Assembly (NCBI GenBank): GCA_029939945.1
Contig: JAOZRX010000003.1
Location: forward strand, 1 to 54,548
DNA length: 54,548 nt
Source: Candidatus Izemoplasma sp.
GTDB lineage: Bacteria; Bacillota_I; Bacilli_A; Izemoplasmatales; Izemoplasmataceae
Direction of reading: 5' to 3'
In this document: piece after piece, positions 1 to 8,765 of the stretch
How positions within the stretch are numbered: the first letter of the stretch is position 1
How the letters are laid out: every line of letters begins with the position of its first letter
Position numbers and translations under genes: made by a program
Notes under the pieces: model-generated
Told to the model about the DNA's origin: nothing
The model's input: the letters and a program-made list of their open reading frames with translations, nothing else
The model's database searches: none

Positions 1-111
1 TTGATATTGTCTTGTTGAAAGTACTCCATCAACAAAATCTTCACGTGACATATTTCTCGAGATTCTCAAATTATCTAGAAATAAGCCAAAATCCTTTGAA
101 ATGTTATTCAT
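1..111 (-). CDS. N-terminal fragment of a helix-turn-helix (XRE/Rgg-like) regulator
   Basis: Only the first 37 codons lie in the window; the gene runs off the left edge. The ATG at 111 follows a clear AAGGAGG at a good distance. The peptide (starting MNNISKDFGLFLDNLR, then ISRNMSREDFVDGVLSTRQY) resembles the first helices of XRE-type HTH domains as found at the N-terminus of Rgg/GadR-type regulators, where a similar LRxxRxMSxxxF pattern precedes the recognition helix. It lies 27 bases downstream of trpS in the same direction with no visible terminator between, so it may be read from the trpS transcript or its own promoter. The family call rests on a short fragment and is tentative. Confidence 0.6.
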   Translation of the reverse strand, partial: MNNISKDFGLFLDNLRISRNMSREDFVDGVLSTRQYQ

Positions 112-138
112 GTGGAACCTCCTTGTAGAAGTAGTTGT

Positions 139-1143
139 TTATTTTCTTCTTTTTCTTCCTAAACCTATTCTATCGTTTAATTTCATTATTTTCTTATATG
201 CAACTTGATTTGCTCTATCTCTACCTTTATCAAGAATATCATCAAGTTCTTTAGAGTTGATAAGTTCTGCATATCTTTCTTGAATTGGTTTCAATTCTTG
301 ATAAATAATTTCTCCTAAATCTTCTTTAAATTCTTTATACCCTAAACCTTCATATTTGCTTTCTATAGATTCAAAAGGAATATTCGTTATTACATGATAA
401 ATTGTCATTAAGTTAGAAATTCCAGGTCTATTTTCTGGATCGTATTTCACATTACCTAAAGAATCAGTTATTGCAGACTTGATTCTTTTTTTGATAATAT
501 TTTCAGGGTCTAAAAGATTGATTCTTGATTTCTCGTTATCATCACTTTTACTCATTTTTGATGTTGGATCAGATAAACTATTAATTTTTGCTCCTACTTC
601 AGCAATAAGTGGTTTAGGAACAGTGAAAATATCATTATATTTATTGTTCACTCTTGTAGCGATATCTCTAGCTAGTTCTAAGTGTTGTTTTTGATCTTTC
701 CCGACAGGTACATATTCAGGATCATATAATAAAATATCACCAGCCATCAAAGTTGGGTATGTGAAAAGACCAACAGTAACACCTGTTTCTTGTTTTCTTG
801 ATTTGTCTTTGTATTGTGTCATTCTTTCAAGTTCGCCAATATATGAGTTACATTGTAATAAATATGCCATTTGTGAGTGGGCTGGGACTTCAGATTGAAT
901 AAACAAGTTTACTTTTTCTGGGTCTAGTCCGCATGCTACATACAATGCAGCTAACTCTTTGATTTTCGTTCTTAAGAACTGTTTATCTTTGTGAACTGTA
1001 ATTGCATGTAAGTCTGCAATAAAGATAAAAAATTCATAGTCTGGCATTTGGTCTTGTAATTTAACAAAGTTTTTGACACTACCTAAATAAGTTCCGATGT
1101 TTATTGAACCTGTTGGTTGAATTCCTGATAAAATTCTTTTCAT
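139..1143 (-). CDS. trpS: Tryptophanyl-tRNA synthetase
   Basis: This cytoplasmic class Ic synthetase charges tRNA-Trp with tryptophan at the cost of ATP. The 334-residue length is normal for the bacterial enzyme. The HIGH-type signature appears as PTGSINIGTYLGS (residues 10-22) and the KMSKS loop is exact at 196-200, followed by DDN. The start ATG at 1143 has AAGGAGG eight bases upstream. The gene is preceded by a tryptophan-specific T-box leader, so expression should rise when uncharged tRNA-Trp accumulates. pepF lies upstream on the same strand, and the trpS promoter sits in its 3' end, so trpS has its own start while readthrough from pepF remains possible. Confidence 0.97.
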   Translation of the reverse strand: MKRILSGIQPTGSINIGTYLGSVKNFVKLQDQMPDYEFFIFIADLHAITVHKDKQFLRTKIKELAALYVACGLDPEKVNLFIQSEVPAHSQMAYLLQCNSYIGELERMTQYKDKSRKQETGVTVGLFTYPTLMAGDILLYDPEYVPVGKDQKQHLELARDIATRVNNKYNDIFTVPKPLIAEVGAKINSLSDPTSKMSKSDDNEKSRINLLDPENIIKKRIKSAITDSLGNVKYDPENRPGISNLMTIYHVITNIPFESIESKYEGLGYKEFKEDLGEIIYQELKPIQERYAELINSKELDDILDKGRDRANQVAYKKIMKLNDRIGLGRKRRK

Positions 1144-1159
1144 GATAATTTCCTCCTTA

Positions 1160-1390
1160 AAAATAAAAAAGTCCGTCCTATAGAAAGGACGAACTTATAA
1201 AAATCCGTGGTACCACCTTTGTTCTAGAAAATATTCTAGCACTAAGTCTTTTAACGCAAGATTTACGGGCATGATTAGTGCCACTCATAGATCCATTCAT
1301 ATTAGTGATTATGTTTAGCTTACACCATTTCTAAACTCGCTTTATAATCTTAAAAATATTACTAATTCTAATCATCGTTTTTGTATCTTG
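1160..1390 (-). promoter_or_regulatory. T-box riboswitch, tryptophan-specific (trpS leader)
   Basis: Read on the minus strand, the leader holds the T-box core GGTGGTACCACGG (plus positions 1205-1217) just before an intrinsic terminator: an 8-bp stem (1171-1178 with 1187-1194) followed by a U run at 1160-1170. Upstream is a GCGAG/GGTG-type Stem I. The specifier loop reads GAA-UGG-A, with UGG (Trp codon) at 1293-1295, matching the downstream gene. Known mechanism: uncharged tRNA-Trp pairs with the specifier and T-box bulge and stabilises the antiterminator. Confidence 0.95.
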
Positions 1391-1395
1391 ATTAA

Positions 1396-1424
1396 ATAAT
1401 ACAATAATTATTCTTTTAATGCAA
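1396..1424 (-). promoter_or_regulatory. Promoter of the trpS leader
   Basis: On the minus strand TTGCAT (1419-1424) and TATTAT (1396-1401) are 17 bases apart. The -35 box lies inside the last codons of pepF, so the T-box transcript begins near 1390. Prediction from consensus only. Confidence 0.6.
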
Positions 1425-3168
1425 CCTCTAATTCATCTAACAAATTATTTAGGCGGTTTACAACAGCCATAAATGGTTCTTTTGTAGTTAAATCTATTCC
1501 AGTTTTAATAACTTGGTTTACAGGAAAATCATTTCCACCTGATTTAAGAAGGTTAATATGTTTCTCAATATTACTTGGATTTTCTTTAACTAATTCATAT
1601 AATTTTAGCGAAGCTGCAAAACTAGTTGAGTATTGATAAACATAAAATGGTGTATAGAATAAATGAGGTATATATGCCCAAACATATTCTTTTCCTTCTT
1701 CTTTAGTAATATCAATATCATAAAATTCTTTATATAAGTCTACCATGATTGCAGATAAAGATTCATGAGTGATAGGCACACCTTTCTCAGCTAATTCATG
1801 TGCTTTTAATTCATATGCAGCGAACAAAGTTTGGCGATAAAATGTTCCCATTATATCATCAATAGATTGTTGTAATAATGTAATTTTATCTTCTTTAGTT
1901 GATTTTGCGTTTTTGATGAAGTAATCAAGTAGATTATGTTCATTAAATGTAGATGCTATTTCAGCTACAAATATCTGATAACTTTGAGTTGCAACAGGTT
2001 GGTTTTCAGCAGCAAATAATGAGTGCATTGAATGTCCTGCTTCATGTGCTAGAGTGAAAACACTATTTAATGTATCATCAAAATTTAATAAAATAAATGG
2101 ATGTTCATTTATAGCACCCCATGAATAAGCACCTGTTTGTTTTCCAACTGATTCATATACATCAACATAACCATCTTCAAGAGCGCTGTGTGCTTTATCT
2201 TGAAAGTCTTTAGAAAAATGTTTGATTGATTCAAAGAATAATTCTTTTCCTTCTTCGTAAGTAAATTTAGATGTGCTTTCAGCTAAACTAATAAAACGAT
2301 CATAAGTGTGATGTTTCTCTAGTTCTAAATATTCTTTTCTCATTGTATAATAGCGTTTAATCGGTGCAGTATTATCTTTTGCAACCTCAACTAGATTCTT
2401 GTATACATCTAGAGGAATATCGTTACCAAATAAATAAGATTCTAAACTAGATTTGTAATTTCTGCTTTTCATTCTAGCAATATCTCTTTGGAGTATCGTG
2501 TTATAAACTTGTGCGTAAGCATTTTTATGTTCTTTATATTGACTGAAAATCGCCTCGAAAACAATTTTCCTATCTTCAGGAGATTCCAAGTCAGCTAGAT
2601 AGCTGCGATAATTTCCACTAGTAATCAGAACCTTTTCTCCACTTGATAAAGTAACTTCTTTATCAATTTTATCAGCAACAGCAAGAGCAGAATAGATTTC
2701 ACTTCCTTGATTTGATAGTTGTGAATAGTTAGCTAGTAATAATTCGCTTTTTTTGTCTAAAATATGTTCTTGTTTTCTAAAAAGTTTTTCAATTGAAAAA
2801 CTATATTCTTTTAAAGTTTCATCTCTTGAGATAAACTTATCAATTGTTTCTTTCCCTATTGATAGTAGTTCTGGAGATTCATAAGCAGTAACTTGGTTCA
2901 TCTTACTCATTAAGAATGCCATCTTTTGAACTCTGGCAGCATTGACAGTATCCTGTTTATTTAAATCTGCTAATAATGCGGCATATTGATAAACTTTTAA
3001 TAATAATTCAGCAAGTTCTTTCTGAAGTTTATAGTATGTAACAAACTCTTCGAAAATATCTAATTTACCTTGAAATTCACCTAATCTATTGATGATAGTT
3101 TCAAGTTTTTCATAATCGTTTTCCCAGTCTTTTAATGTTGGATATAAATTTCCTAAATTCCATTTCAT
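1408..3168 (-). CDS. pepF: Oligoendopeptidase F (M3 metallopeptidase)
   Basis: Zinc-dependent cytoplasmic endopeptidase of family M3B that cleaves short peptides. The zinc motif HEAGH sits at residues 375-379 and the third ligand is probably Glu403 in the following EIASTFNEH stretch. The 586-residue length is typical of PepF (about 600). I chose the ATG at 3168 rather than an upstream in-frame start at 3186 because AGGAGTG precedes it at the right distance, and family members begin with this MKWNLGNLYP-type sequence. It is divergent from spx, with the cre-like site at 3220-3236 between them. A TATAAT-like -10 box is visible at 3195-3200 (minus), with a poor -35. Confidence 0.95.
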   Translation of the reverse strand: MKWNLGNLYPTLKDWENDYEKLETIINRLGEFQGKLDIFEEFVTYYKLQKELAELLLKVYQYAALLADLNKQDTVNAARVQKMAFLMSKMNQVTAYESPELLSIGKETIDKFISRDETLKEYSFSIEKLFRKQEHILDKKSELLLANYSQLSNQGSEIYSALAVADKIDKEVTLSSGEKVLITSGNYRSYLADLESPEDRKIVFEAIFSQYKEHKNAYAQVYNTILQRDIARMKSRNYKSSLESYLFGNDIPLDVYKNLVEVAKDNTAPIKRYYTMRKEYLELEKHHTYDRFISLAESTSKFTYEEGKELFFESIKHFSKDFQDKAHSALEDGYVDVYESVGKQTGAYSWGAINEHPFILLNFDDTLNSVFTLAHEAGHSMHSLFAAENQPVATQSYQIFVAEIASTFNEHNLLDYFIKNAKSTKEDKITLLQQSIDDIMGTFYRQTLFAAYELKAHELAEKGVPITHESLSAIMVDLYKEFYDIDITKEEGKEYVWAYIPHLFYTPFYVYQYSTSFAASLKLYELVKENPSNIEKHINLLKSGGNDFPVNQVIKTGIDLTTKEPFMAVVNRLNNLLDELEVALKE

Positions 3169-3219
3169 ATGTATCACTCCTAACAACTTTATATATTATA
3201 TCATAAATTAAGAAAAGTA

Positions 3220-3236
3220 AAAAGAAAACGCTATCA
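3220..3236. promoter_or_regulatory. Possible cre-like operator between pepF and spx
   Basis: The stretch contains AGAAAACGCTATCA, which fits the CcpA cre consensus WTGNAANCGNWNNCW with one mismatch. A 13-base piece (AAAAGAAAACGCT) recurs upstream of gap at 3850-3862. It lies in the divergent pepF-spx region. No CcpA gene is in the window, so the regulator is inferred. Confidence 0.35.
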
Positions 3237-3252
3237 CAATTAATGAATTTAC

Positions 3253-3280
3253 TTGAATCTTGTATTTTCTATGTTATAAT
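3253..3280 (+). promoter_or_regulatory. Promoter of spx
   Basis: TTGAAT (3253-3258) and TATAAT (3275-3280) are separated by 16 bases, about 50 bases before the chosen spx start. Confidence 0.65.
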
Positions 3281-3332
3281 AAAGTTGAAAGTTAGTTACA
3301 TTATAAAAATTATAAAAAAGAAGGTGATACTG

Positions 3333-3806
3333 ATGATTCAAATATACACTACGCCAAGTTGCTCTTCTTGCCGAAAAGCTAAGAAATGGTTTGACGATCA
3401 TCGTATAGAATACCGCGAGAAAAATATATTCAATATAAGACTCACAAGAGATGATATTATCCTTATGTTAAAAAATACTGAAGGTGGATTTGATGATATA
3501 ATTTCTACTCGTTCAAAAATATTTCAAGAAAAGAATTTAAATATAGAAGATATGACAATGAGTGAATTAACAAATTTTATTATTGAGAACCCAAGTGTCC
3601 TTAGAAGACCTATCATCGTTGAAAATCATAAAATGCAAGTAGGCTATAACGAAGACGAAATAAGAACTTTCATACCAAGAAGATTAAGAGAAATTATTAT
3701 GTGTACTACATGTGATAAAGGGGAAGATTGTGATTACATGAACGCCCTTAGTATTTACTTTAAAGAACTTCAAGAAAAAGAACAAAAAAGAGCACACACT
3801 AATTAA
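3333..3806 (+). CDS. spx: Spx-family redox regulator (ArsC-like fold) with cysteine-rich C-terminus
   Basis: Spx binds the RNA polymerase alpha C-terminal domain and reprograms transcription under thiol stress. I start at the ATG at 3333 because AAGGTGAT precedes it and the product then aligns from residue 1 with Spx; an in-frame start 90 bases upstream would lie over the promoter. Visible features are the CSSC redox switch at residues 10-13, STRSK around Arg60, LRRPI at 90-94 and the hallmark GYNEDEIRTFIPR near 104-116. At 157 residues it is about 26 longer than B. subtilis Spx (131). The extension carries three more cysteines (C124, C127, C133: CTTC then GEDC), not typical of Spx and possibly a metal or second thiol site. 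A monocistronic unit with its own promoter and terminator. Confidence 0.9.
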   Translation: MIQIYTTPSCSSCRKAKKWFDDHRIEYREKNIFNIRLTRDDIILMLKNTEGGFDDIISTRSKIFQEKNLNIEDMTMSELTNFIIENPSVLRRPIIVENHKMQVGYNEDEIRTFIPRRLREIIMCTTCDKGEDCDYMNALSIYFKELQEKEQKRAHTN

Positions 3807-3807
3807 G

Positions 3808-3838
3808 AGTTAACTTAACATTAAGTTAACTTTTTTTT
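3808..3838 (+). terminator. Intrinsic terminator after spx
   Basis: AGTTAACTT (3808-3816) pairs perfectly with AAGTTAACT (3823-3831), followed by a run of eight or more Ts. Confidence 0.9.
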
Positions 3839-3849
3839 GTAAAAAAACT

Positions 3850-3866
3850 AAAAGAAAACGCTTTTA
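3850..3866. promoter_or_regulatory. Possible cre-like site upstream of gap
   Basis: AAAAGAAAACGCTTTTA resembles a degenerate cre site (two mismatches to WTGNAANCGNWNNCW) and shares 13 bases with the site at 3220. It lies about 16 bases before the gap -35 box, where a regulator could act on glycolytic expression. Inference from similarity only. Confidence 0.35.
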
Positions 3867-3881
3867 TACGAGTGCTATTTG

Positions 3882-3910
3882 TTGTAATTTATAATCAAAA
3901 GAATTATAAT
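3882..3910 (+). promoter_or_regulatory. Promoter of gap
   Basis: TTGTAA (3882-3887), 17-base spacer, TATAAT (3905-3910). The predicted start is about 30 bases before the ATG, leaving a short leader with AGGAGG. Confidence 0.75.
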
Positions 3911-3947
3911 GAGAATGAACTAAAAAAATATTAGGAGGAATTAAAAG

Positions 3948-4964
3948 ATGGCTATAAAAGTTGCAATTAATGGATTTGGTCGTATTGGACGTTTAGCGTT
4001 TAGAATTATGAATGAAAATCCAGATTATGAAATCGTAGCATTAAACGATTTAACTGATGCTGAGACACTAGCATACTTATTAAAATATGATACAGCACAA
4101 GGTAGATACAAACATGATAGTATTACTGTTGATGGAGATAGTATCGTAGTTGAAGGTAAGAAAACTAAAGTTTATGCACAAAAAGACCCTGAATTATTAC
4201 CTTGGAAAGAATTAGGTGTAGAAGTTGTTCTTGAATGTACTGGTTTCTTTACATCAGAAGCTGGAGCTGGTAAACATATTACAGCTGGAGCTAAGAAAGT
4301 TGTTGTAAGTGCTCCTGCAAAAGGAAACGTAAAAACAATTGTTTATAACGTTAACCACAACATTTTAGATGGAACTGAAACTGTAGTAAGTGGTGCTTCT
4401 TGTACTACAAACTGTTTAGCTCCTGTTGCACAAGTTTTAGATGAAGAATTTGGAATTGTAAAAGGATTTATGACTACTGTTCATGCTTATACAAATGATC
4501 AAAATACATTAGATGCTCCACATAAAAAAGGAATTTACGCAAGACGTGGTAGAGCAGCAGCTGCAAATATTGTACCTACAAGTACTGGTGCTGCAGTAGC
4601 GGTTGGTAAAGTATTACCTAACTTAGCTGGGAAATTAGACGGAATTGCTTTAAGAGTTCCTACTGTAACTGGATCATGTGTTGATTTAGTTGTAGAACTT
4701 AAAAAAACAGTAACTGTAGAAGAAATTAACGCAGCTATGAAAGCTCGTTCTAACGAATCTCTTGGTTATACTGAAGATCCTATCGTTTCTAGTGATACTA
4801 TTGGAATTGAATACGGAACTTTATTTGATGCGAACATGACTAAAGTTATGACTGTTGATGGTAAACAAATGGTTAAAGTATTAACTTGGTATGATAATGA
4901 AATGAGCTATACTGCTCAAATGATTAGAACTATTGCTTACTTAGCAAAAAACTTAAAAGACTAA
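3948..4964 (+). CDS. gap: Glyceraldehyde-3-phosphate dehydrogenase, type I
   Basis: Cytoplasmic glycolytic enzyme that oxidises and phosphorylates glyceraldehyde-3-phosphate to 1,3-bisphosphoglycerate with NAD+. The N-terminal Rossmann motif INGFGRIGR (residues 8-16) and the following ND at about 33-34 indicate NAD preference. The catalytic cysteine is C152 in [10 protein letters not shown], and the C-terminal WYDNEMSYT motif is intact. Length is 338 residues, as expected. The ATG at 3948 follows AGGAGG. The gene stands alone with its own promoter and strong terminator; pgk, tpiA, pgm and eno are not adjacent. Codon use looks biased to highly expressed genes (many GCT, GTT and GGA codons). 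Confidence 0.98.
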   Translation: MAIKVAINGFGRIGRLAFRIMNENPDYEIVALNDLTDAETLAYLLKYDTAQGRYKHDSITVDGDSIVVEGKKTKVYAQKDPELLPWKELGVEVVLECTGFFTSEAGAGKHITAGAKKVVVSAPAKGNVKTIVYNVNHNILDGTETVVSGASCTTNCLAPVAQVLDEEFGIVKGFMTTVHAYTNDQNTLDAPHKKGIYARRGRAAAANIVPTSTGAAVAVGKVLPNLAGKLDGIALRVPTVTGSCVDLVVELKKTVTVEEINAAMKARSNESLGYTEDPIVSSDTIGIEYGTLFDANMTKVMTVDGKQMVKVLTWYDNEMSYTAQMIRTIAYLAKNLKD

Positions 4965-4972
4965 GAAATCTT

Positions 4973-5000
4973 AAAACTCACAGAAATGTGAGTTTTTTTT
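4973..5000 (+). terminator. Intrinsic terminator after gap
   Basis: AAAACTCACA, a GAAA loop and TGTGAGTTTT form a 10-bp stem, continuing into a long T run. Confidence 0.95.
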
Positions 5001-5049
5001 ATTTAATTTAAACCTTTTTTTTGTTATAATTTCTTATGAGGTGACTAAT

Positions 5050-6312
5050 ATGGAAAATGTATACAAGATAAACAGAACTAGACTGCTTGAAAGAATTGAA
5101 AGCAAAAGTGTTGTTATTATAGATTCAGGGAAACCTGCTCATAAAACAACTGATCAATTTTTTCAGTATGTTCCACATCGAAATTTTTTCTATCTAACAG
5201 GATTGAATGAACCAAATATGAAGTTGATGATTGTTAAAGGTAAGAAAAAATCTTTTAGTATGCTTTTCATTGAAGAAACAACAGAATATATGAGACAGTG
5301 GACTGGGGAGAAAATCAGTAAAGAAGAAGTAAACAAAATATCAGGAGTAGAAATAACGAAAATTCATTATTTAAATAAATTTGAAACATTTTTCAGAAGT
5401 ATGATGACTTATGGTAGAGGAATAGGAATTGCTCCGCCAAAAAACTGTTATATGGATTTATATCGTATAAATTCAACTGAGGAACCAATCTCACATTTAC
5501 AATTTAAGTCTGTTTTAAATAATTACAAAGAATTGAATGTAAAAAATATCAACGAACATATTTCCTATTTAAGAATGTTTAAAGCCGATTATGAAGTGGA
5601 AAACCTAAAAAAAGCAATAGATATTACAGAGGCAGGATTGAATCGAGTTATGAAGGGACTTAAAGAACGTACAAATGAATTCCAATTAGAGGCTGATTTC
5701 CTGCACCAAATTAAACTAGAAGGAAGCATTGGCAACTCATTTGATACAATAGCAGCTTCAGGATCAAATGCTACTGTACTTCATTATGAAGATAACAACT
5801 GTAAATTAAACAAGGGAGATCTCATCTTGTTTGATTTAGGGGCCCTATATAATAATTACGGAGCTGATATTTCTAGAACTTATCCTCTTGACGGGAAATT
5901 TTCAGAAAGACAAAAAGAATTATATGGAATAGTTCTTAAAACAAATAAAGAATCTATTAAATTCGTTAAACCAGGAATCACTTGGGGAGAACTTAATAAA
6001 TTCGCAAAAGACTTGTTAATAAAAGAATGTAAAAATATAGGACTAATTGAAACTGACGAAGAGATAAATGAATACTATTACCATTCAGTAGGGCATTTTT
6101 TAGGACTAGATGTACATGATGTAGGACATAATGAACTTGAATTAATAGAAGGAATGGTAATAACGATTGAACCAGGGTTATATATATCTGAAGAAAATAT
6201 AGGAATCAGAATTGAGGATGATATATTAATAACGAAAAATGGTTGTAAAAATCTTAGTGAAAATATAATTAAAGAAGTGAAAGATATTGAAGAGTACTTA
6301 AGCAAAAAGTAG
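5050..6312 (+). CDS. pepP: Xaa-Pro aminopeptidase (M24B family)
   Basis: Removes N-terminal residues that precede proline. Domain order is an N-terminal AMP_N domain (about 1-130) and a C-terminal pita-bread M24 domain. The five metal ligands are all present (D262, D273, H349, E374, E389), with H245 as the substrate-binding histidine, so the enzyme should be active with two Mn/Zn/Co ions. I start at the ATG at 5050, six bases after GAGGTGA; the in-frame GTG at 5041 lies inside that ribosome binding site. The -10 box TATAAT at 5025-5030 puts the transcript start very near the ribosome binding site, so the leader is extremely short. Confidence 0.94.
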   Translation: MENVYKINRTRLLERIESKSVVIIDSGKPAHKTTDQFFQYVPHRNFFYLTGLNEPNMKLMIVKGKKKSFSMLFIEETTEYMRQWTGEKISKEEVNKISGVEITKIHYLNKFETFFRSMMTYGRGIGIAPPKNCYMDLYRINSTEEPISHLQFKSVLNNYKELNVKNINEHISYLRMFKADYEVENLKKAIDITEAGLNRVMKGLKERTNEFQLEADFLHQIKLEGSIGNSFDTIAASGSNATVLHYEDNNCKLNKGDLILFDLGALYNNYGADISRTYPLDGKFSERQKELYGIVLKTNKESIKFVKPGITWGELNKFAKDLLIKECKNIGLIETDEEINEYYYHSVGHFLGLDVHDVGHNELELIEGMVITIEPGLYISEENIGIRIEDDILITKNGCKNLSENIIKEVKDIEEYLSKK

Positions 6313-6324
6313 TACTCTTTTTTC
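6290..6324 (+). terminator. Intrinsic terminator overlapping the end of pepP
   Basis: AAGAGTACT (6290-6298) pairs with AGTACTCTT (6311-6319), followed by Ts. The stem uses the last codons and stop codon of pepP. Confidence 0.8.
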
Positions 6325-6381
6325 CTATATTTCTCAATACAAAAAATAAGATATTATGGTATAATAAAATAGGTGATTTAA

Positions 6382-8718
6382 ATGAAATATATTCAAGGAA
6401 TTGTTAAGGCAATAATTTTTCATAGTGAAGAAAACTCATTTACAATATTGAAAATAAAAATAACTGAGTCAAATGAAGATTTGACACTTTTTACTTATGA
6501 AGATTTACTAACAATTACAGGATATTTTCCTCAACCTATGAGAGGTGAAGAGGTAAAATACTTCGGAGAATTCAAAGAACACAACAAATACGGACTTCAA
6601 TATATGGTCAGAAGTTTTGAGAAGTTAAGCGAGACCTCTATTGCAGGCTTAATAGAATATCTTTCTAGCGATTTATTTAAAGGAGTCGGACCTAAGACTG
6701 CGGTAAACATTGTGTCTAAGTTAGGTAAGGACACTATCAAAAAGATTTTAGATGATAAAAACGTACTAGATACTGTTCCTAAAATTTCAGAGAAATTAAA
6801 AGAAATTATCTACTCTGGAATTATAGAAAATAAATCCTCGGAAAATACTCTTATTAAATTATATGGGTACGGAATAACTCCGAAAACAGCAATGAAAATA
6901 TACAAAATTTATCAAAATGAAACCATTGCAATCATTGAAAACAATCCATATAGATTGATCTACGATATTGATGGAATTGGATTTGAAAGAGCTGATATAA
7001 TTGCTAAGAGTTTGGGCTTTGAAGAAGACCACCCTTTAAGAATAAAAGCGATGATTGTTTACCTATATAATCTAATGGGTATTAACTATGGCCATACTTT
7101 TTTATATTTAGATCAATTAAAAGAATACTTACAGAAGAATTTGAATAAAAAGGATGAATTGGTAACAGATGAGTTGATAAATACCTATATTAACGAGCTC
7201 GTTAAAGAAAAATTATTTATTATTGAGGATGAAATGGTAAAATTAAGAACAATTAATTACGCTGAGGAAAATGTGGTAGATAAAATTAAAGAATTAACTT
7301 CAATTTTTCACGATAATATTGATGAGAAAAAGGTTAGTGAGTATATTAAATTGTTTGAAAACATCAATAATATAGAATACACAAAATTACAAAAACGTGC
7401 AATATTTAATGCTATGAAAAGTAATCTATTTATTCTAACTGGAGGACCAGGAACAGGTAAAACGACTGTCATAATGGGATTCGTTTTTGTATACTGTAAA
7501 TATAATCAAATACCGATATTATATAATAACAGTTTATTTGATATAAAGCTAATTGCTCCTACTGGAAGAGCTGCAAAAAGAATGAATGAAACTACGAATC
7601 TGCATGCTGAAACTATTCATAGATTTTTAGGATATAACTATCAAGGTAAGTTTACATTCAATAAAGATAACCTTGTTTTCGGAGATGTAATTATTATTGA
7701 TGAGGCGTCGATGATTGATATTTTTCTAGCATCTCAATTATTCCAATCTATTCCAATTGATACAAAAGTAATCATCGTTGGAGATGAAGATCAACTTCCA
7801 AGTGTTGGACCTGGACAAGTTTTGAAGGATTTAATTGATTCTGATATGATTGATTATATAAAACTTAAAACTATTCATCGTCAAGCTGAAAATTCAAATA
7901 TTATCAAATTGGCTCATGAAATTAATAATGAGTCTCTTCCAAATGATATTACTTCGACTTACGAAGATAGATATTTTGTTTCTGAAGGAATCTTTGGATT
8001 TGAGAAAAGACTTATAAATATTATAAATTATCTACAAATTAACGGGTATGATTTGTATGAAGATATACAAGTATTAATCCCTATGTATCGCGGTACAGCA
8101 GGAATTGATAATGTTAACAAATTACTTCAAAAAGAGTTTAATCCTAATTCATCAAAATCGATTGTGAATGGAGATAGAGAGTTTAGAATTGGTGATAAAG
8201 TCCTCCAATTATCAAATCAAATTGAAGATAACATAATGAATGGTGACCAAGGAGTTGTAATAGGACTCACTGATGATAATATTCTTATTGTAGATTTTAT
8301 GGGAATTGAAGTTGCATATAAACCAGGAGATCTAATAAACTTAAAACATGCTTTCGCTATGAGTATTCATAAATCTCAAGGTAGTGAATATAAAGTTGTA
8401 ATTATGCCACTATATCGAAGCTATTCTATTATGTTAAAGAGGAAACTTCTTTATACTGGAATTACTAGAGCTAAGGAAAAATTAATCTTGATTGGTGATT
8501 TAGGCGCATTTAAATATGGAGTAGAGAGAATTGAAGCACTAAGACAAAGCGTTTTAAGTGAAAAAATTATCGATAAAATTCTCAATGAAACAAAGCATGT
8601 TAAACAAGTTATCGATAAAAGGAAAAAAATAAATGATCCGACAATACCTTTTAAATATTTAGGTGAGGAATTAGAAGATAATATTTCACCATATAGTTTT
8701 ATGAATGAAAACAAGTAA
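6382..8718 (+). CDS. recD2: RecD2-type ATP-dependent 5'-3' DNA helicase
   Basis: Superfamily 1B helicase that acts without RecBC, in repair and replication-fork maintenance. An N-terminal OB/helix-hairpin-helix region (to about residue 320) characteristic of RecD2 precedes the motor: Walker A GGPGTGKTT at 354-362, motif II DEAS at 440-443, motif III GDEDQLPSVGPG, TIHRQ, and near the end HAFAMSIHKSQGSEY and LLYTGITRAKEKL. The 778-residue length matches RecD2 (about 750-800). A TATAAT at 6360-6365 and AGGTGAT support the ATG at 6382. As in B. subtilis, it lies just upstream of alaS. Confidence 0.95.
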   Translation: MKYIQGIVKAIIFHSEENSFTILKIKITESNEDLTLFTYEDLLTITGYFPQPMRGEEVKYFGEFKEHNKYGLQYMVRSFEKLSETSIAGLIEYLSSDLFKGVGPKTAVNIVSKLGKDTIKKILDDKNVLDTVPKISEKLKEIIYSGIIENKSSENTLIKLYGYGITPKTAMKIYKIYQNETIAIIENNPYRLIYDIDGIGFERADIIAKSLGFEEDHPLRIKAMIVYLYNLMGINYGHTFLYLDQLKEYLQKNLNKKDELVTDELINTYINELVKEKLFIIEDEMVKLRTINYAEENVVDKIKELTSIFHDNIDEKKVSEYIKLFENINNIEYTKLQKRAIFNAMKSNLFILTGGPGTGKTTVIMGFVFVYCKYNQIPILYNNSLFDIKLIAPTGRAAKRMNETTNLHAETIHRFLGYNYQGKFTFNKDNLVFGDVIIIDEASMIDIFLASQLFQSIPIDTKVIIVGDEDQLPSVGPGQVLKDLIDSDMIDYIKLKTIHRQAENSNIIKLAHEINNESLPNDITSTYEDRYFVSEGIFGFEKRLINIINYLQINGYDLYEDIQVLIPMYRGTAGIDNVNKLLQKEFNPNSSKSIVNGDREFRIGDKVLQLSNQIEDNIMNGDQGVVIGLTDDNILIVDFMGIEVAYKPGDLINLKHAFAMSIHKSQGSEYKVVIMPLYRSYSIMLKRKLLYTGITRAKEKLILIGDLGAFKYGVERIEALRQSVLSEKIIDKILNETKHVKQVIDKRKKINDPTIPFKYLGEELEDNISPYSFMNENK

Positions 8719-8731
8719 TTATTCAATAATG

Positions 8732-8760
8732 TTGCTATTTTATTTCATGTTTAGTATAAT
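8732..8760 (+). promoter_or_regulatory. Promoter of the alaS leader
   Basis: TTGCTA (8732-8737), 17-base spacer, TATAAT (8755-8760), directly before the T-box leader. Confidence 0.75.
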
Positions 8761-8765
8761 GAATT

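Noticed and set aside
3243-3332. Longer start for spx
   Set aside because: The extension overlaps the promoter and has no ribosome site; Spx homologues begin at the later ATG.
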